Below are positions 25,600 through 35,600 of a stretch of 49,771 nt of DNA, piece after piece (position 1 is the stretch's first letter; every line of letters begins with the position of its first letter). Origin of the DNA: Bryobacterales bacterium (GTDB lineage: Bacteria > Acidobacteriota > Terriglobia > Bryobacterales > Bryobacteraceae); NCBI GenBank assembly GCA_016789905.1, contig JAEUQC010000193.1:1-49771 (forward strand), read 5' to 3'. The position numbers were made by a program, and so were the translations under genes. The notes under the pieces were generated by a model. It had not been told where the DNA came from. It ran no database searches and was given only the letters and a program-made list of their open reading frames with translations.

Positions 25600-26529
25600 T
25601 TATGAAAACCAGTTTCGCAGTTTGCGGCGGGCCTCTTTCAGGTGTGCCGGCATCTGCTCCGGCGGGCCGCCGATTTCCAGCACCAGCGCGCCCTTGTACC
25701 CAATACGCCCCAGCGTCTCGTACAGCCGTGGATAGTCCACAAAGTTATGTACCAGCGGCTTGTGCTCCACCCAGGTTTCCGGATCAATGTCGTGAACGTG
25801 CAGGTGAAAAACCTTCCGGCCCAGCCGGCTGAGTATGGTGTTCGTCGTCTCGTTGTAGGCTTGAACGGACGCGGGCAGCGAGCGGGCTTCGGCCGGAATC
25901 CTGCTCGCCAGCTCGACAAACCGGCCCTGGTGGCCAACGTCGATCGTGGCCCCCAGGTTTCCATGACCAACGGTTTGTATGAGGGAGACGAAGTCGTCAA
26001 CCGAATGCGGGAACCCCGTTTCCACTGCGATCCTGACCCCGAGCTTCGCCGCCTTCCCCGCCCACCGCGCTATGGCTTCCGTGTACTCGTCTTGCCGCGC
26101 CTTCCAGGTTTCCTGTGTCAGCGGCTGGGGATGGAGCACAGCCGTCGTCGCGCCGAAATACGCGGAGCCCTCCAGCGCCGTGTCAATCGTCTTCACCGCG
26201 TGCTGCTTTTCCTCCACCCTGGCGCTCAGCCAGTTAAGGCCCGTATACGGCAGATGCGTCGTAACGGTTTTGAATGGCTTTAGCTGGGTTCGAATTTCCC
26301 GCTTCTCCAGCGCCGTCAACTGGTCAAACTGGAATCCCGGGAACACCTTCGGCGTCGGCTGCGGCCGGCCCATCGGATGGATTTCGATCACTTCAAATTC
26401 AAGTTCACCGATTAGCGAAATCGCCTGGGAAAGGCTGTAGCCCTGCACGGCCGTGTTGGCCCCCAGCGGCCATCTTCGCCGGGCGGCGGCGGCAAGCGCG
26501 GGAGTGAACAGCAACTGGCGCCGGGTCAT
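25600..26529 (-). CDS. Sugar phosphate isomerase/epimerase-like TIM-barrel protein
   Basis: The 309-residue protein belongs to the xylose isomerase-like TIM-barrel (AP endonuclease 2-like) family. Strands carry likely metal ligands: a Glu in VIEIHPMG, His in TTHLPYTG and VLHPQP, Glu in RIAVETGF, Asp-His in ATIDVGHQG, HLHVHDID, and a C-terminal Glu in LVLEIGG. A leader with RR (MTRRQLLFTPALAAAARRR) is Tat-like but its hydrophobic stretch is short, so export is uncertain. It starts 3 bases after the small ORF stop, with GGAAGAG as ribosome site inside that ORF. An epimerase or isomerase acting on a sugar or inositol is likely; substrate unknown. Confidence 0.85.
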   Translation of the reverse strand: MTRRQLLFTPALAAAARRRWPLGANTAVQGYSLSQAISLIGELEFEVIEIHPMGRPQPTPKVFPGFQFDQLTALEKREIRTQLKPFKTVTTHLPYTGLNWLSARVEEKQHAVKTIDTALEGSAYFGATTAVLHPQPLTQETWKARQDEYTEAIARWAGKAAKLGVRIAVETGFPHSVDDFVSLIQTVGHGNLGATIDVGHQGRFVELASRIPAEARSLPASVQAYNETTNTILSRLGRKVFHLHVHDIDPETWVEHKPLVHNFVDYPRLYETLGRIGYKGALVLEIGGPPEQMPAHLKEARRKLRNWFS

Positions 26530-26532
26530 GCG

Positions 26533-26721
26533 TTACTCTTCCCGGCTCATCTGGTTCGATTTTCTTTCCATCCAATCGCGCACAAGCAACACCTTTCCCG
26601 GCCCTGGCATCGGTTCCGGAGCCTCGGGCGGCGCCGGCAACCCCCGCCACACCCCGGTCACACCGCCTGCGCTATCGGCTTTCAACACGCTCATCACCAA
26701 CAGCAGAATGGTCGCTCTCAT
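26533..26721 (-). CDS. Small exported protein of unknown function
   Basis: This 62-residue open frame fits exactly between the slipin stop (26743) and the TIM-barrel start (26529). It has a hydrophobic N-terminus (MRATILLLVMSVLKADS) like a signal peptide, a proline-rich middle (GLPAPPEAPEPMPGPGK) and a charged end. GGAGG and GGAGAG lie just before ATG 26721, a good ribosome site, and its tail carries the ribosome site of the next gene. I do not recognise a family. Position and ribosome site support it as real. Confidence 0.55.
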   Translation of the reverse strand: MRATILLLVMSVLKADSAGGVTGVWRGLPAPPEAPEPMPGPGKVLLVRDWMERKSNQMSREE

Positions 26722-26742
26722 CTCTCCGTCCTCCGCTTTGCT

Positions 26743-27654
26743 TCAGGCCTGCGGTCCGGTCTGGTTCACCCGCGCTGCCGATGCCGTGCCCAGCACCCCG
26801 CCAAGCCCCATCGATTCCACAACAGGCGACGGTACAATCACCATCGAGCCCTTCTCCTTAATCGCTTCATACAACATGTTCATCGCCCGCAGATTGAACG
26901 CCACCGGATTGTCCTGATACAGCATCGACGCTTCCGCGAACTTCTGCGCAATCTCCGTCTCCGCCGTCCCCAATATGATACGCGCCTGCCGCTCCCGTTC
27001 CGCCTGCGCCTTTCGCGACATCGCGTCTTCCAGCGCCTGCGGAATGTTCACCTGCTTAATCTCCACCGATTGCACCGTTATCCCCCACGGGTTCGTTTTC
27101 TCGTCAAGAATCCGCTGCAGCTCCACTCCCATATGCTCCCGTCCGGTGATTATGTCGTGCAATTCATGCGCTCCAATCGTCTCGCGCAGCGCCGTCTGCG
27201 CGCTGAGCCGGATCGCTTCGTAAAAGTTCTCCACCTCCAGCACGCACTTCTGCGCGTCCCACACCACCCAGAACACAATCGCATCCACATTCACCGGTAC
27301 CGTGTCCTTCGTCAGCGCCGATTCCGCCGTCACATCCGTCACCCGCACCCGCTGGTCCACCACTCTTGCCACAGAATCAATGATCGGCACCACCGTGAAC
27401 ATCCCAGGCCCATAGAGGCCCCGAAACCGCCCCATACGCAGCACAATCGCCTTCTCCCACTGTTCCGCCACCCGGATCGCGAACAACAGATAAAACGCAA
27501 TCGGCAATGCTGCTGCAACCGGCCACGGCGTCAGCGCCAGCCCGGTCACTCCCGCCCCGGCCAGAAGCACCGCCAGGAACAGAAAGAATCCCAATGGACA
27601 GATGGACTGCGCGCCCGACGCGCTGTCCCTCCTCGGAATCACGATCAATGACAT
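26743..27654 (-). CDS. Slipin/stomatin-type SPFH (band 7) membrane protein
   Basis: The 303-residue protein has two adjoining membrane segments at the N-terminus (about 20-40 and 43-62) and then the SPFH domain, with the stomatin landmarks AIVLRMGRFRGLYGPGMFTVVPIID, VPVNVDAIVFW and ALRETIGAHELHDI. A helical segment (about 215-250, RKAQAERERQARI) follows. Such proteins form ring or cage assemblies in the inner membrane, stabilise microdomains and often pair with an NfeD protease partner, which is not here. It begins 14 bases after the gntR stop and is therefore probably under that repressor. Confidence 0.92.
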   Translation of the reverse strand: MSLIVIPRRDSASGAQSICPLGFFLFLAVLLAGAGVTGLALTPWPVAAALPIAFYLLFAIRVAEQWEKAIVLRMGRFRGLYGPGMFTVVPIIDSVARVVDQRVRVTDVTAESALTKDTVPVNVDAIVFWVVWDAQKCVLEVENFYEAIRLSAQTALRETIGAHELHDIITGREHMGVELQRILDEKTNPWGITVQSVEIKQVNIPQALEDAMSRKAQAERERQARIILGTAETEIAQKFAEASMLYQDNPVAFNLRAMNMLYEAIKEKGSMVIVPSPVVESMGLGGVLGTASAARVNQTGPQA

Positions 27655-27668
27655 AGCCCTCTCCTCTT

Positions 27669-28064
27669 CTAGTGCTGCTTCTCTCGCAGCGCTGCCAGCA
27701 CTTCCTTCATCGAAAATCCCTCGGCCCCAGCCCTCGCCGCCAGGTCCGCTACAAATTGGCTCAGCCGCCTCTGCCGCTCGGCCTCATCCACCGCCACCGG
27801 CTGTTCCGATATAAACGTGCCTGTTCCCTGTTGGGTGGTCAACACGCCCCGGATCTCCAGTTCCTTGTATGCCCGAACCACTGTGTTCGGATTGATCGCC
27901 AGGTCCACCGCCACTTGCCGCACCGTCGGCAATCGGTCTCCCGCCCGTAACGCCCGCACCGCCATCGCCCCCAGCACCTGGTCGATCAACTGCCGGTACA
28001 CCGGGATACCGGTGCTCAAGTCCAGCCGAAAACCGAATGCCGCATTGGATTTCGCCTCTGCCAT
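27669..28064 (-). CDS. GntR-family repressor, short YtrA-type
   Basis: The 131-residue regulator has a winged-helix DNA-binding domain (about residues 20-88: GIPVYRQLIDQVLGAMA, LPTVRQVAVDLAINPNTVVRAYKELE and the GTGTFI wing). Its C-terminal part is only about 40 residues of helix, as in the YtrA subgroup. YtrA-type regulators usually repress their own operon, here gntR-slipin-small ORF-TIM-DUF2277. ATG 28064 has no Shine-Dalgarno; a near-consensus promoter places the transcript start one to three bases before it, so the mRNA may be leaderless. Three octamer repeats cover the -10. Confidence 0.93.
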   Translation of the reverse strand: MAEAKSNAAFGFRLDLSTGIPVYRQLIDQVLGAMAVRALRAGDRLPTVRQVAVDLAINPNTVVRAYKELEIRGVLTTQQGTGTFISEQPVAVDEAERQRRLSQFVADLAARAGAEGFSMKEVLAALREKQH

Positions 28065-28065
28065 T

Positions 28066-28100
28066 GTTTACTAGTGTACTAGTCTACTAATACATGTCAA
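28066..28100 (-). promoter_or_regulatory. Promoter and probable GntR operator
   Basis: On the minus strand TTGACA (28100-28095) is followed after 16 bases by TACACT (28078-28073), 8 bases before the gntR ATG at 28064. Three tandem octamers, TAGTAGAC, TAGTACAC and TAGTAAAC (28089-28066), lie across the -10 and start region. This is the pattern expected for an autoregulated repressor. Confidence 0.7.
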
Positions 28101-28118
28101 GCGGATTCCGCTCCCTAT

Positions 28119-29573
28119 CTACTCCACCCGCACATCCCGGCTCACCTCCCCCGTCACCTCCGTCAATTTCCCCTTCCCCGCCGGCGCCCGCAGTCCCCGT
28201 ATCCACCCGTCCACAACATTGTGCAGCCGCACCGCCGGCGCCGCCTCCGCCTGCAGTCCGTCCAGCGTCACCGTGCGCACATCGTCCAGCAGCACTGCCG
28301 GCCGCGCGTCCTCGTTTTCCCACCGTACCCGCACATTCCGCAGCGTCAGCCCCTCGGCGTGACGCGCGTAAAAACCATACGCCGGCAGCGTGCCAAACAT
28401 CCACGCCTCCGGATAGTGGTCCGCCAGTTCCGGCACGTTCAGCCCGCCCGCCGTCTTCTCCCCGCCCTTCATCGAAATCGAAATATTGTCCAGGCTCACA
28501 TCCCGCACCGGATGGCCCGCCAGCCCGGTCACCGAACTTGTCACCAGCCCGCCAGTTGCCACCACGTTCGCAATCGACACATTCCGCAGCACCCCCGGCC
28601 GCGGCGTCTCCATCCCTCGCCCCCGGTTCCCCAGCCGCACAAATACCGGTGTCCCCACATCCCGCATCGTTATGTTCGACGCCACCAGACCGTCAATCGT
28701 CCCGCCGTCCACCGTCTCAATCGCAATTCCGGAAATCGGCGCCCGGAACGCATCCGCCTTCTTGAACATCACGCAATTGCTGATGGCGATATTCTTAAAA
28801 TCCCCCGTGCTCTCCGTCCCCAGCTTGAAGCAGTTTGATGTACTCGTCATCACGCAATTCGTGATGGCGATGTTCTCCGCCGTCCCCACCGGCGCGCCCG
28901 GCCGTTTCGGCGTCTTGATGACAATAGCGTCGTCCCCGCCCTCAATGTAGCTGTCGGCCACGCGCACGTTCCGGCTCGAATCGATGTCGATGCCATCCGT
29001 GTTCGGCCCGCGCAGCGGACTGATCAACGACACCCCCCGAATTGCCACCCCGTCCGACCGCAGCACGTGAATCCCCCATCCCGGCGTATCGCGTATGCTG
29101 ATGTCCTGCACCCGCACCCCCCGGCTATCGGCGATCTCCAGCAGCGGTGATGGCCGCGGCCGCACGCCCAGCAGGTACGGATGGTCGTTGCGCTCCCGCC
29201 GGAACGCGTCGCCGCTCCCATGAATGCGCCCCCCGCCGTCCACCGCCGCGTTCTCCACGCCGTGCATGCTCACCAGGTGCGGCGGATTGTAATCTTCCAT
29301 CCGCCGGCTGCCGGTCAGCGTCGCCCCCGGCAGTATGCGCAGTGTGATGTTGCTCCGCAGCACCACACTCCCGGACAAATAGTTCCCCGCCGGCAATAGC
29401 GCCACTCCCCCTCCGGCCTTCGCGCAGTCCTCTATCGCCCTTTGAATCGCCGCCTGGTCGTTCGTCTTCCCATCGCCTGCCGCCCCGTACTCCCGCACAT
29501 TGCATACCCCGTCCCTCGGCGCCCCAAGCGCCGCCATCCCCAGCGCCAGTCCCAGCCGCAACACCGCGCCCAT
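28119..29573 (-). CDS. Glycoside hydrolase family 28 (polygalacturonase-like)
   Basis: This 484-residue exported enzyme has a signal peptide (about 1-22) and then the right-handed beta-helix of GH28/pectate-lyase-3 proteins: the start VREYGAAGDGKTNDQAAIQ, the catalytic NTDGIDIDSS (first Asp) and GGDDAIVIK (Asp-Asp pair), and later helix turns. The classical G-H-G and R-I-K motifs are not obvious, as is common in bacterial members active on rhamnogalacturonan or modified pectins. ATG 29573 has TAGGA 6 bases upstream and sits 7 bases after the stop of the CadC-like gene, so the two are likely co-transcribed. The exact sugar bond is unknown. Confidence 0.88.
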   Translation of the reverse strand: MGAVLRLGLALGMAALGAPRDGVCNVREYGAAGDGKTNDQAAIQRAIEDCAKAGGGVALLPAGNYLSGSVVLRSNITLRILPGATLTGSRRMEDYNPPHLVSMHGVENAAVDGGGRIHGSGDAFRRERNDHPYLLGVRPRPSPLLEIADSRGVRVQDISIRDTPGWGIHVLRSDGVAIRGVSLISPLRGPNTDGIDIDSSRNVRVADSYIEGGDDAIVIKTPKRPGAPVGTAENIAITNCVMTSTSNCFKLGTESTGDFKNIAISNCVMFKKADAFRAPISGIAIETVDGGTIDGLVASNITMRDVGTPVFVRLGNRGRGMETPRPGVLRNVSIANVVATGGLVTSSVTGLAGHPVRDVSLDNISISMKGGEKTAGGLNVPELADHYPEAWMFGTLPAYGFYARHAEGLTLRNVRVRWENEDARPAVLLDDVRTVTLDGLQAEAAPAVRLHNVVDGWIRGLRAPAGKGKLTEVTGEVSRDVRVE

Positions 29574-29580
29574 CCCATTC

Positions 29581-31692
29581 CTACTTAACAAGCTCCAACT
29601 GGTAAACATTCCCTCGCACCTGAAAACTCTCATACGCAATCTCCTCCGTCCCCGGCCGCCACGCCGGCGAACGCACAAATGGGCCGAACCCCGTCTCCCG
29701 CGTCAACTGCTTTCGCTCGCCCGTCTCCCGGTCCACCCACCACAACGTCCACACCCCCGCCCGGAACGAGGCGTAGGCAATCCGCCTCCCGTCCCCGGAA
29801 AACGAATGCGCCCACTGCCACTCCGGCTCATGGCCCAACACCTTCATCCCCGTCCCATCCTTGCGCACCACGCCAATCTGGTCATAGTCGCCGCGCCGCA
29901 CCTGAAACCCGATCCACTCCCCCTTGCGGTCGCCGAACGCAAACGTCGCCCCGTCCCGCTCGAATGTGATCTGTTTGGGCTGCACCGCCTCCACCGGCCC
30001 CACACAAACATTGAACGGCATCGAACACGACGACAACAGATCCTTCCCGTTCGGCAGCAACACCGGATGAAACAGCCCCAGCGTGCTCCGCTTATGAATC
30101 ACCCGCGTCTTCCGCGTCCGCGGGTCGAACGCCCGAAACTCCACTTCGCCACCCTCCACGGCGTTGTAGAGCAGCTCTCCCTCCGTCGTCCAACTCGTCC
30201 CGCCCTCTTTCTGCCCCGCGTCGTTCGCGACGGCCATCGCCGCCCCGCCCTCCGCCGGCATCATCCAAAACGTGCGGTTCCGCCCCTGCGTTTCCACCGC
30301 GAACGCCATCCATTTCCCGTCCGGCGAAAAGCTCGGCACATACGCCCGCAGCACCTCTTCCTGAAACACCGGCCGCGCCGTTCCCTCTGCCCCTACTTTC
30401 CACAACTGGCTTACGTTCCGCAGCCGCGCAAACAGCAGCCGCCGCCCGTCCCGCGAAAGGCTCAGCCCCGCCGGTGTGTCCCCGGTCGTCGCATACAATC
30501 GCCGCGGCTTCCCGCCCTCGGCCGCCACTTCCCATATCGCGTGAGTCCCCTTTTCGCCCGCTGCGGAAAAGTAGACCTTGCGGTCTTCCGGGCCAAACAC
30601 CGGATCCCACACGCGGCTCACATACGTCCCCGGCTGCCGCGGTATGTCCACGCCCACTCCCACCAGCGGCCGTATCTTCCCCGTTGCCAAATCCAGCACA
30701 TGGATTCCCGAATCCCGCGCCATCGCCGTGAACACAATCTGCTTCCCGTCCCGGCTCCACGAAGGCGCGGTGTGAACTCCGCGCGGTGTTCCCTGCATCG
30801 TCACCTGCCGCAGCGCCCCGCCCTCCAGCGCCGCCGTCCATATCGTTCCCGCGCCGCCCGCGTCAAACGGCGCCAGGCTCTTCGGCTCCGCCAGTGCGAA
30901 CGCCACTGAACCGCTATCCGGCGCCCACGCCGGCGTAGCCCCGAAATTGGTCAGCCGCCGCGCCGCGCCCCCGGCCGCCGGTATCACCCAAATGCCCCGC
31001 CCAACCACCGAATGGTACGCAATCCATTTTCCATCCGGCGACCACGCCGGCTGTATATTCTGCTGGCCATCGTTGGTCAGCGCCACTTCCGCCGCCTCCG
31101 TGCCCGCCTGCCGCCGGTACAGCTCAAACCGTCCGCTCTTGTTTGAACAGTAGACGAACCCGCGCCCGTCCGGTCCCCACGATGGCCGCGCGTCCAGTCC
31201 GGACGTCGTCGTAATCTGCGCCACTTCCACCGCCGCCGCGTTTTCTACAGTTGCCGGTCGCCCCGGCCACAGCCACAGCCATCCGCCCACCGCAACTACC
31301 GCCACCCCCGCCGCCGCCCAGTACCACCACTTCCGCCCGCCTGCCACTGGCGCCGCCTCTTCCTTCCGCGCCTCCCGCAATGTACCCACAAAACGGTACC
31401 CCAGTGTCGGCGCCGTCTCAATATATTTCGCCGCCCGAGGGTCGTCTCCAAGCTCCCGCCGCAGTTGCGCCACCACCCGCGTTATGGCGTTGTCCGTTAC
31501 CGCCGCCCCCTCCCACACCGTCTCCACCAGCTCGTCCTTGGTCACCACCCTGTCCCGGTGGTGTATCAAATGGAGCAGCACCCGGATCGCCTTCGGCTCC
31601 AGATTCAGCCGTTCCCCATCCCGGTTCACCGCAAAAGCCGCCGGCCACACCTCAATCGTATCGAACTGAAAACAAACGGATTTGTCTTCCAT
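29581..31692 (-). CDS. CadC-like membrane regulator: winged helix, TM segment, PD40 propeller
   Basis: The 703-residue protein has an OmpR/PhoB-type winged-helix domain at residues 1-103 (EPKAIRVLLHLIHH, RVVTKDELVETVWEG, NAITRVVAQLRRELGDD, GYRFVG), one membrane helix at about 120-142 (WWYWAAAGVAVVAVGGWLW) and a periplasmic TolB/PD40-type beta-propeller (many SPDGKWIAY, GPDGRGFVY, SRDGKQIVF blades). It should sense a periplasmic ligand with the propeller and bind DNA directly from the membrane. ATG 31692 starts the fold; in-frame TTG/GTG codons add up to 13 residues. It precedes the GH28 gene by 7 bases, so it may regulate pectin use. Confidence 0.9.
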   Translation of the reverse strand: MEDKSVCFQFDTIEVWPAAFAVNRDGERLNLEPKAIRVLLHLIHHRDRVVTKDELVETVWEGAAVTDNAITRVVAQLRRELGDDPRAAKYIETAPTLGYRFVGTLREARKEEAAPVAGGRKWWYWAAAGVAVVAVGGWLWLWPGRPATVENAAAVEVAQITTTSGLDARPSWGPDGRGFVYCSNKSGRFELYRRQAGTEAAEVALTNDGQQNIQPAWSPDGKWIAYHSVVGRGIWVIPAAGGAARRLTNFGATPAWAPDSGSVAFALAEPKSLAPFDAGGAGTIWTAALEGGALRQVTMQGTPRGVHTAPSWSRDGKQIVFTAMARDSGIHVLDLATGKIRPLVGVGVDIPRQPGTYVSRVWDPVFGPEDRKVYFSAAGEKGTHAIWEVAAEGGKPRRLYATTGDTPAGLSLSRDGRRLLFARLRNVSQLWKVGAEGTARPVFQEEVLRAYVPSFSPDGKWMAFAVETQGRNRTFWMMPAEGGAAMAVANDAGQKEGGTSWTTEGELLYNAVEGGEVEFRAFDPRTRKTRVIHKRSTLGLFHPVLLPNGKDLLSSCSMPFNVCVGPVEAVQPKQITFERDGATFAFGDRKGEWIGFQVRRGDYDQIGVVRKDGTGMKVLGHEPEWQWAHSFSGDGRRIAYASFRAGVWTLWWVDRETGERKQLTRETGFGPFVRSPAWRPGTEEIAYESFQVRGNVYQLELVK

Positions 31693-31782
31693 CACGAATT
31701 CATCACCATCGTTTTCCTCGCTCGGACACAAAAATCATCTCTCCATCCAGACTCCCGGAGCCCCGCCCTTTACGCTCCGTCC

Positions 31783-32559
31783 ATGCGCCCCATTCTCCCA
31801 CTCGCTCTCCTGCTCCTTCTCCCGGCCACACTCCGTTCGGAAGACGTTCTCCCGGCCAAAAAAGTAGCACACTTCCTCTTGCTCCCTAAAGTGTACTTAA
31901 ACGGCAAAGGCCCCTTCCGCATGATCGTCGATTCCGGCGCCGCCTCTTCCACCCTTCGCCCGGAAATCGCCTCCGCCATCGGCGTCGCCCCCCTCGCCCG
32001 CGTCGAACAGGTCACTGTTTCCGGCGCCTCCCTCCGCCTCGCCGGTGCCGTCGAACTCAGCTTCCCCGGTCTCCCCGCCGAAACCATCGAAATCGTCTTC
32101 TCCCCCGTCGCTTTCCCCCACGCCGATGGTGTGCTCGGCCAGTCCTGGCTCCGCCGCCACAGCTACCTCCTCGATTTCGCCAAAGGCCAACTCATCCTCG
32201 ACGGCCATCCCCCCGCGCAAGGCATTCAACTCACCCGCAAAGACGCCGAAGGCCGCCCCGCCCTCTCCGCCACCGTCGACGGCGAAACCCGCGAACTCGT
32301 CCTCGATTCCGGCGCCCCCGCCCTCATTCTCTTTCGCTCCTCCCCCCGATACACCGCTCGCGTTCGTCTCCGTACCAACAACGGCACCGCCGAAGCCAGC
32401 ACCGGCATCGCCACCCTCGCCTTCGGCGACCGCTTCCGCCAGTCCTTGCAGGCCGTGGAACTCCCCGGCGCCGATTCCGGCGGCCTCCTGCCCCTTTCCG
32501 CCTTCCGCGCGGTCTATGTCGCCAAAAACGACGGCCCTATGGTCCTCGTTCCTCGCTGA
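31783..32559 (+). CDS. Retropepsin-like aspartic protease with two DSGA motifs
   Basis: The 258-residue exported protein has a signal peptide (about 1-19) and two retropepsin-type active-site motifs in one chain: IVDSGAASS (Asp50) and LVLDSGAPA (Asp175). Between them lies the family DGVLGQSWLRRHSYLLDF segment. A pair of aspartates could form one active site, as in pepsins, instead of a homodimer as in retroviral proteases. Bacterial relatives are periplasmic and poorly characterised. ATG 31783 has no visible Shine-Dalgarno and is divergent from the CadC-like gene across 90 bases. It ends 85 bases before an Oar-type receptor on the same strand. Confidence 0.8.
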   Translation: MRPILPLALLLLLPATLRSEDVLPAKKVAHFLLLPKVYLNGKGPFRMIVDSGAASSTLRPEIASAIGVAPLARVEQVTVSGASLRLAGAVELSFPGLPAETIEIVFSPVAFPHADGVLGQSWLRRHSYLLDFAKGQLILDGHPPAQGIQLTRKDAEGRPALSATVDGETRELVLDSGAPALILFRSSPRYTARVRLRTNNGTAEASTGIATLAFGDRFRQSLQAVELPGADSGGLLPLSAFRAVYVAKNDGPMVLVPR

Positions 32560-32644
32560 CACCCGCCAAATCCGCTTCACCCCGGATTTCCGCGCTTCGC
32601 CTCACTTTCTTTGCCTCTTCCAGCCCGCCGCCCCAAACTATAGT

Positions 32645-35600
32645 GTGCGCAAACTCGCCCTTTTCCTCCTCCTCGCCGCCAGCCTCCTCGCGCAGGCACT
32701 GAGTTCCCTCAACGGCACCGTCACGGATCCCTCTGGCGCCCTCGTGCCCAACGCCTCCCTCGAACTCACCAACCTCGACACCAGCGCCAAACGCACCGCC
32801 TCCACCTCCGCCGCCGGCGCCTACGCCTTCCCCCAACTTCCCCCCGGCCGCTACTCGCTCACCGTCAAAGCCCAGGGCTTCTCCGCCCGCGCCTTCAATG
32901 AACTTGTCCTCCCCGTTGCCACCCCCGTCACCCACAACATCCAGCTCGAAGTCGGCGCCATCACCGAAGTCGTCTCCGTCGAAGCCGCCGCCGCCCAGGT
33001 CAATGTCCAGGACGCTTCCCTCGGCAACAACTTCGGCCAAAAAGCCATCCTCGAACTCCCCATGGAGGGCCGCAACATCATCGGCCTCCTATCCCTCCAG
33101 CCCGGCGTCACCTACTACGGCGAAAACGGCAATAGCTACCGCTCCGGCAACGTCAACGGCGGTAAGGCCGACCAGGCCAACATCACCCTCGATGGCGTCG
33201 ACGTCAACGACCAGCAGGATCGCACCTCCTTCACCGCCGCCATCCGTCTCCCCCTCGATACCGTCCAGGAATTCCGCATCATGACCACCGGCGTCTCCGC
33301 CGATTTCGGCCGCTCCTCCGGCGCCCAAATCACCCTCGCCTCCCGCGCCGGTACCAATCAGCTCCACGGCTCGGCCTACTGGTTCCTCCGCAACAAAGCC
33401 ACCAACGCCAATAGCTTCTTCAATAACCAGAACGGCGTCCCCCTCGCCAAACTCAATCGCAACGTCTACGGCGCCACCCTCGGCGGCCCCATTCGCAAAA
33501 ACCGCCTCTTCTACTTCGGCAACTTCGAGGGCCGCCAGGACCGCCGCGAAGATAGCGCCCTCCGCATCGTCCCCACCGAATCCCTCCGCCGTGGCGAAGT
33601 CCGCTACCTCCGTGCCGATCGTTCCGTCGCCACCCTCACCCCAACCGAAGTCAAAACCCGCATCGACCCCCTCGGCATCGGCGCCTCCCCCGCCATGCTC
33701 AGCATGTTGAATTCCTATCCCCTCCCCAACGATTCCTCCACCGGCGACGGCCTCAACACCTCCGGTTTCCGTTTCAATGCCCCCATCCGCCTCCACTGGA
33801 AGTCCTACATGTCCCGGCTCGATTACACCCTCGACCGGAACTCCAACCACACCCTCTTCCTCCGTGGCCAGCTCCAGGACGACAACGACATCACCGCCCC
33901 GCAGTTCCCCGGCCTCCCGCCCAATAACACCAACCTCAACGGCAGCCGCGCCCTCGGCATCGGCCTCAATTCCGTCCTCTCCCCCACAAAAATCAACTCC
34001 TTCCGCTTCGGCCTCACCCGCGCCAGTCTCGAAAGCACCGGCGTCCTCCTCGCCCCCTTCGTCAATATCCGCGGCCTCACCGACCGCTTCGGCACCGCCC
34101 GCCCCATCATCCGCAAAACCCCCGTCTTCACCTTCTCCGACGACTTCACCTGGATCCGCTCCAAACACGAAGTCAAACTCGGCGGCATCGTCCGCGCCAT
34201 CCGTAACAACCGCGTCAACTACGCCCGCTCCTTCAACGACGCTGGCGTCAACTCCAGTTGGATGCTCAACACCGGCGCCGATATCAACGCCCCCGTCCCC
34301 GATCTCGCCACCACCTTCCGCACCTCCTTCCGCGATGCCGCCCTCGCCGTCCTCGGCCCCGTCACCCAGGTCAACGCCTATTACAACTACGACAAGTCCG
34401 GCCAGCCTCTGCCCCCCGGCTCGGGCGTCGCCCGCCAGTTCAATAACGACGAATTTGAGCTCTACGCGCAGGACACCTGGAAGGTCAGCCGCTCCCTCAC
34501 CGCCTCCTTTGGTCTTCGCTGGTCGCTCATGCCCCCCATCCACGAAGGCACCGGCCTGCAAACCAGCACCCGCGTCCCCCTCAGCGACTTCTTCGCCCAA
34601 CGCGCCTCTCTCGCCGCCGCCGGCCTCCCGCAGTCCCAGGTCGCCCCGGTTGAATACCTGCTCCGCGATGGCGGCGGCCGCGATATCTATACCTTCAACA
34701 AAACCAACTTCGCCCCCCGCGCCTCCCTCGCCTACTCCCCGCAGGCCTCCGGCCCCCTCGCCCGGACACTCTTCGGTGCCCCCGGCCGCTCCGTCATCCG
34801 CGCCGGCTGGGGTATGTATTATGACCTCTTCGGCTCCGGCCTCATCACCAATTTCGATGCCGTCGCCCTCGGCCTCGCCACGAACTTAACAAACCCCAGC
34901 GGCACCCAAACCCTCGCCACCGCACCCCGCTATTCAGGTTTCAGCTCCATCCCCGCGCAGCTCACCCTCCCCGCGCCCCCCGCCGGCTTCCCCCAGCGCG
35001 CCCCGGCCATTCAGGACATCAATACAGCCATCGACGATCGCATCCGCGCCCCCTACTCCATGAACTTCAATCTTTCACTCGGGCGCGAGTTCGATCATGG
35101 CTGGTTCATTGAGACCTCTTACGTCGGCCGCGAATCCCGCCGTTCTCTTATTTACGAGGACATGAGCCAGCCCACCAACCTCCGCGATTCCGCCAGCGGC
35201 GCCACTTACTTTGAAGCCGCTTCCCAATTGATGCTCCTCTCCCGCTCCCGCACCCCCGTCGCCAACGTGCCCAAAATTCCCTACTGGGAGAACCTCTTCC
35301 CCGCCGCCGCCAGCGCTACTCTCTCCGCCACCCAGCGCGTCTATCAGGTCTTCGACGCCAATGGCCCCGACACCACCAACGCCCTCTACACCGTCGATGT
35401 CAACTGCCGCCCCGCCTGCTCCAAATTCGGCCGGTTCGCTTTCTTTAATGAGCAGTACAGCTACCTCCGCGCCCTCCGCAGCGTCGGCTTCGGCAGCTAC
35501 CATGGCTTCCAGTTGACCGCCCGCAAGCGCTTCGCCAATGGAGATCAGGTCCACTTCAATTACACCCTTTCCAAGTCCATTGATCTTGGCTCCCGCCCCG

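Noticed and set aside
33089..34600. 503-codon Gly/Glu-rich minus-strand frame within receptor 1
   Set aside because: Mirror of the receptor's C-rich codons; no start signal or motif.
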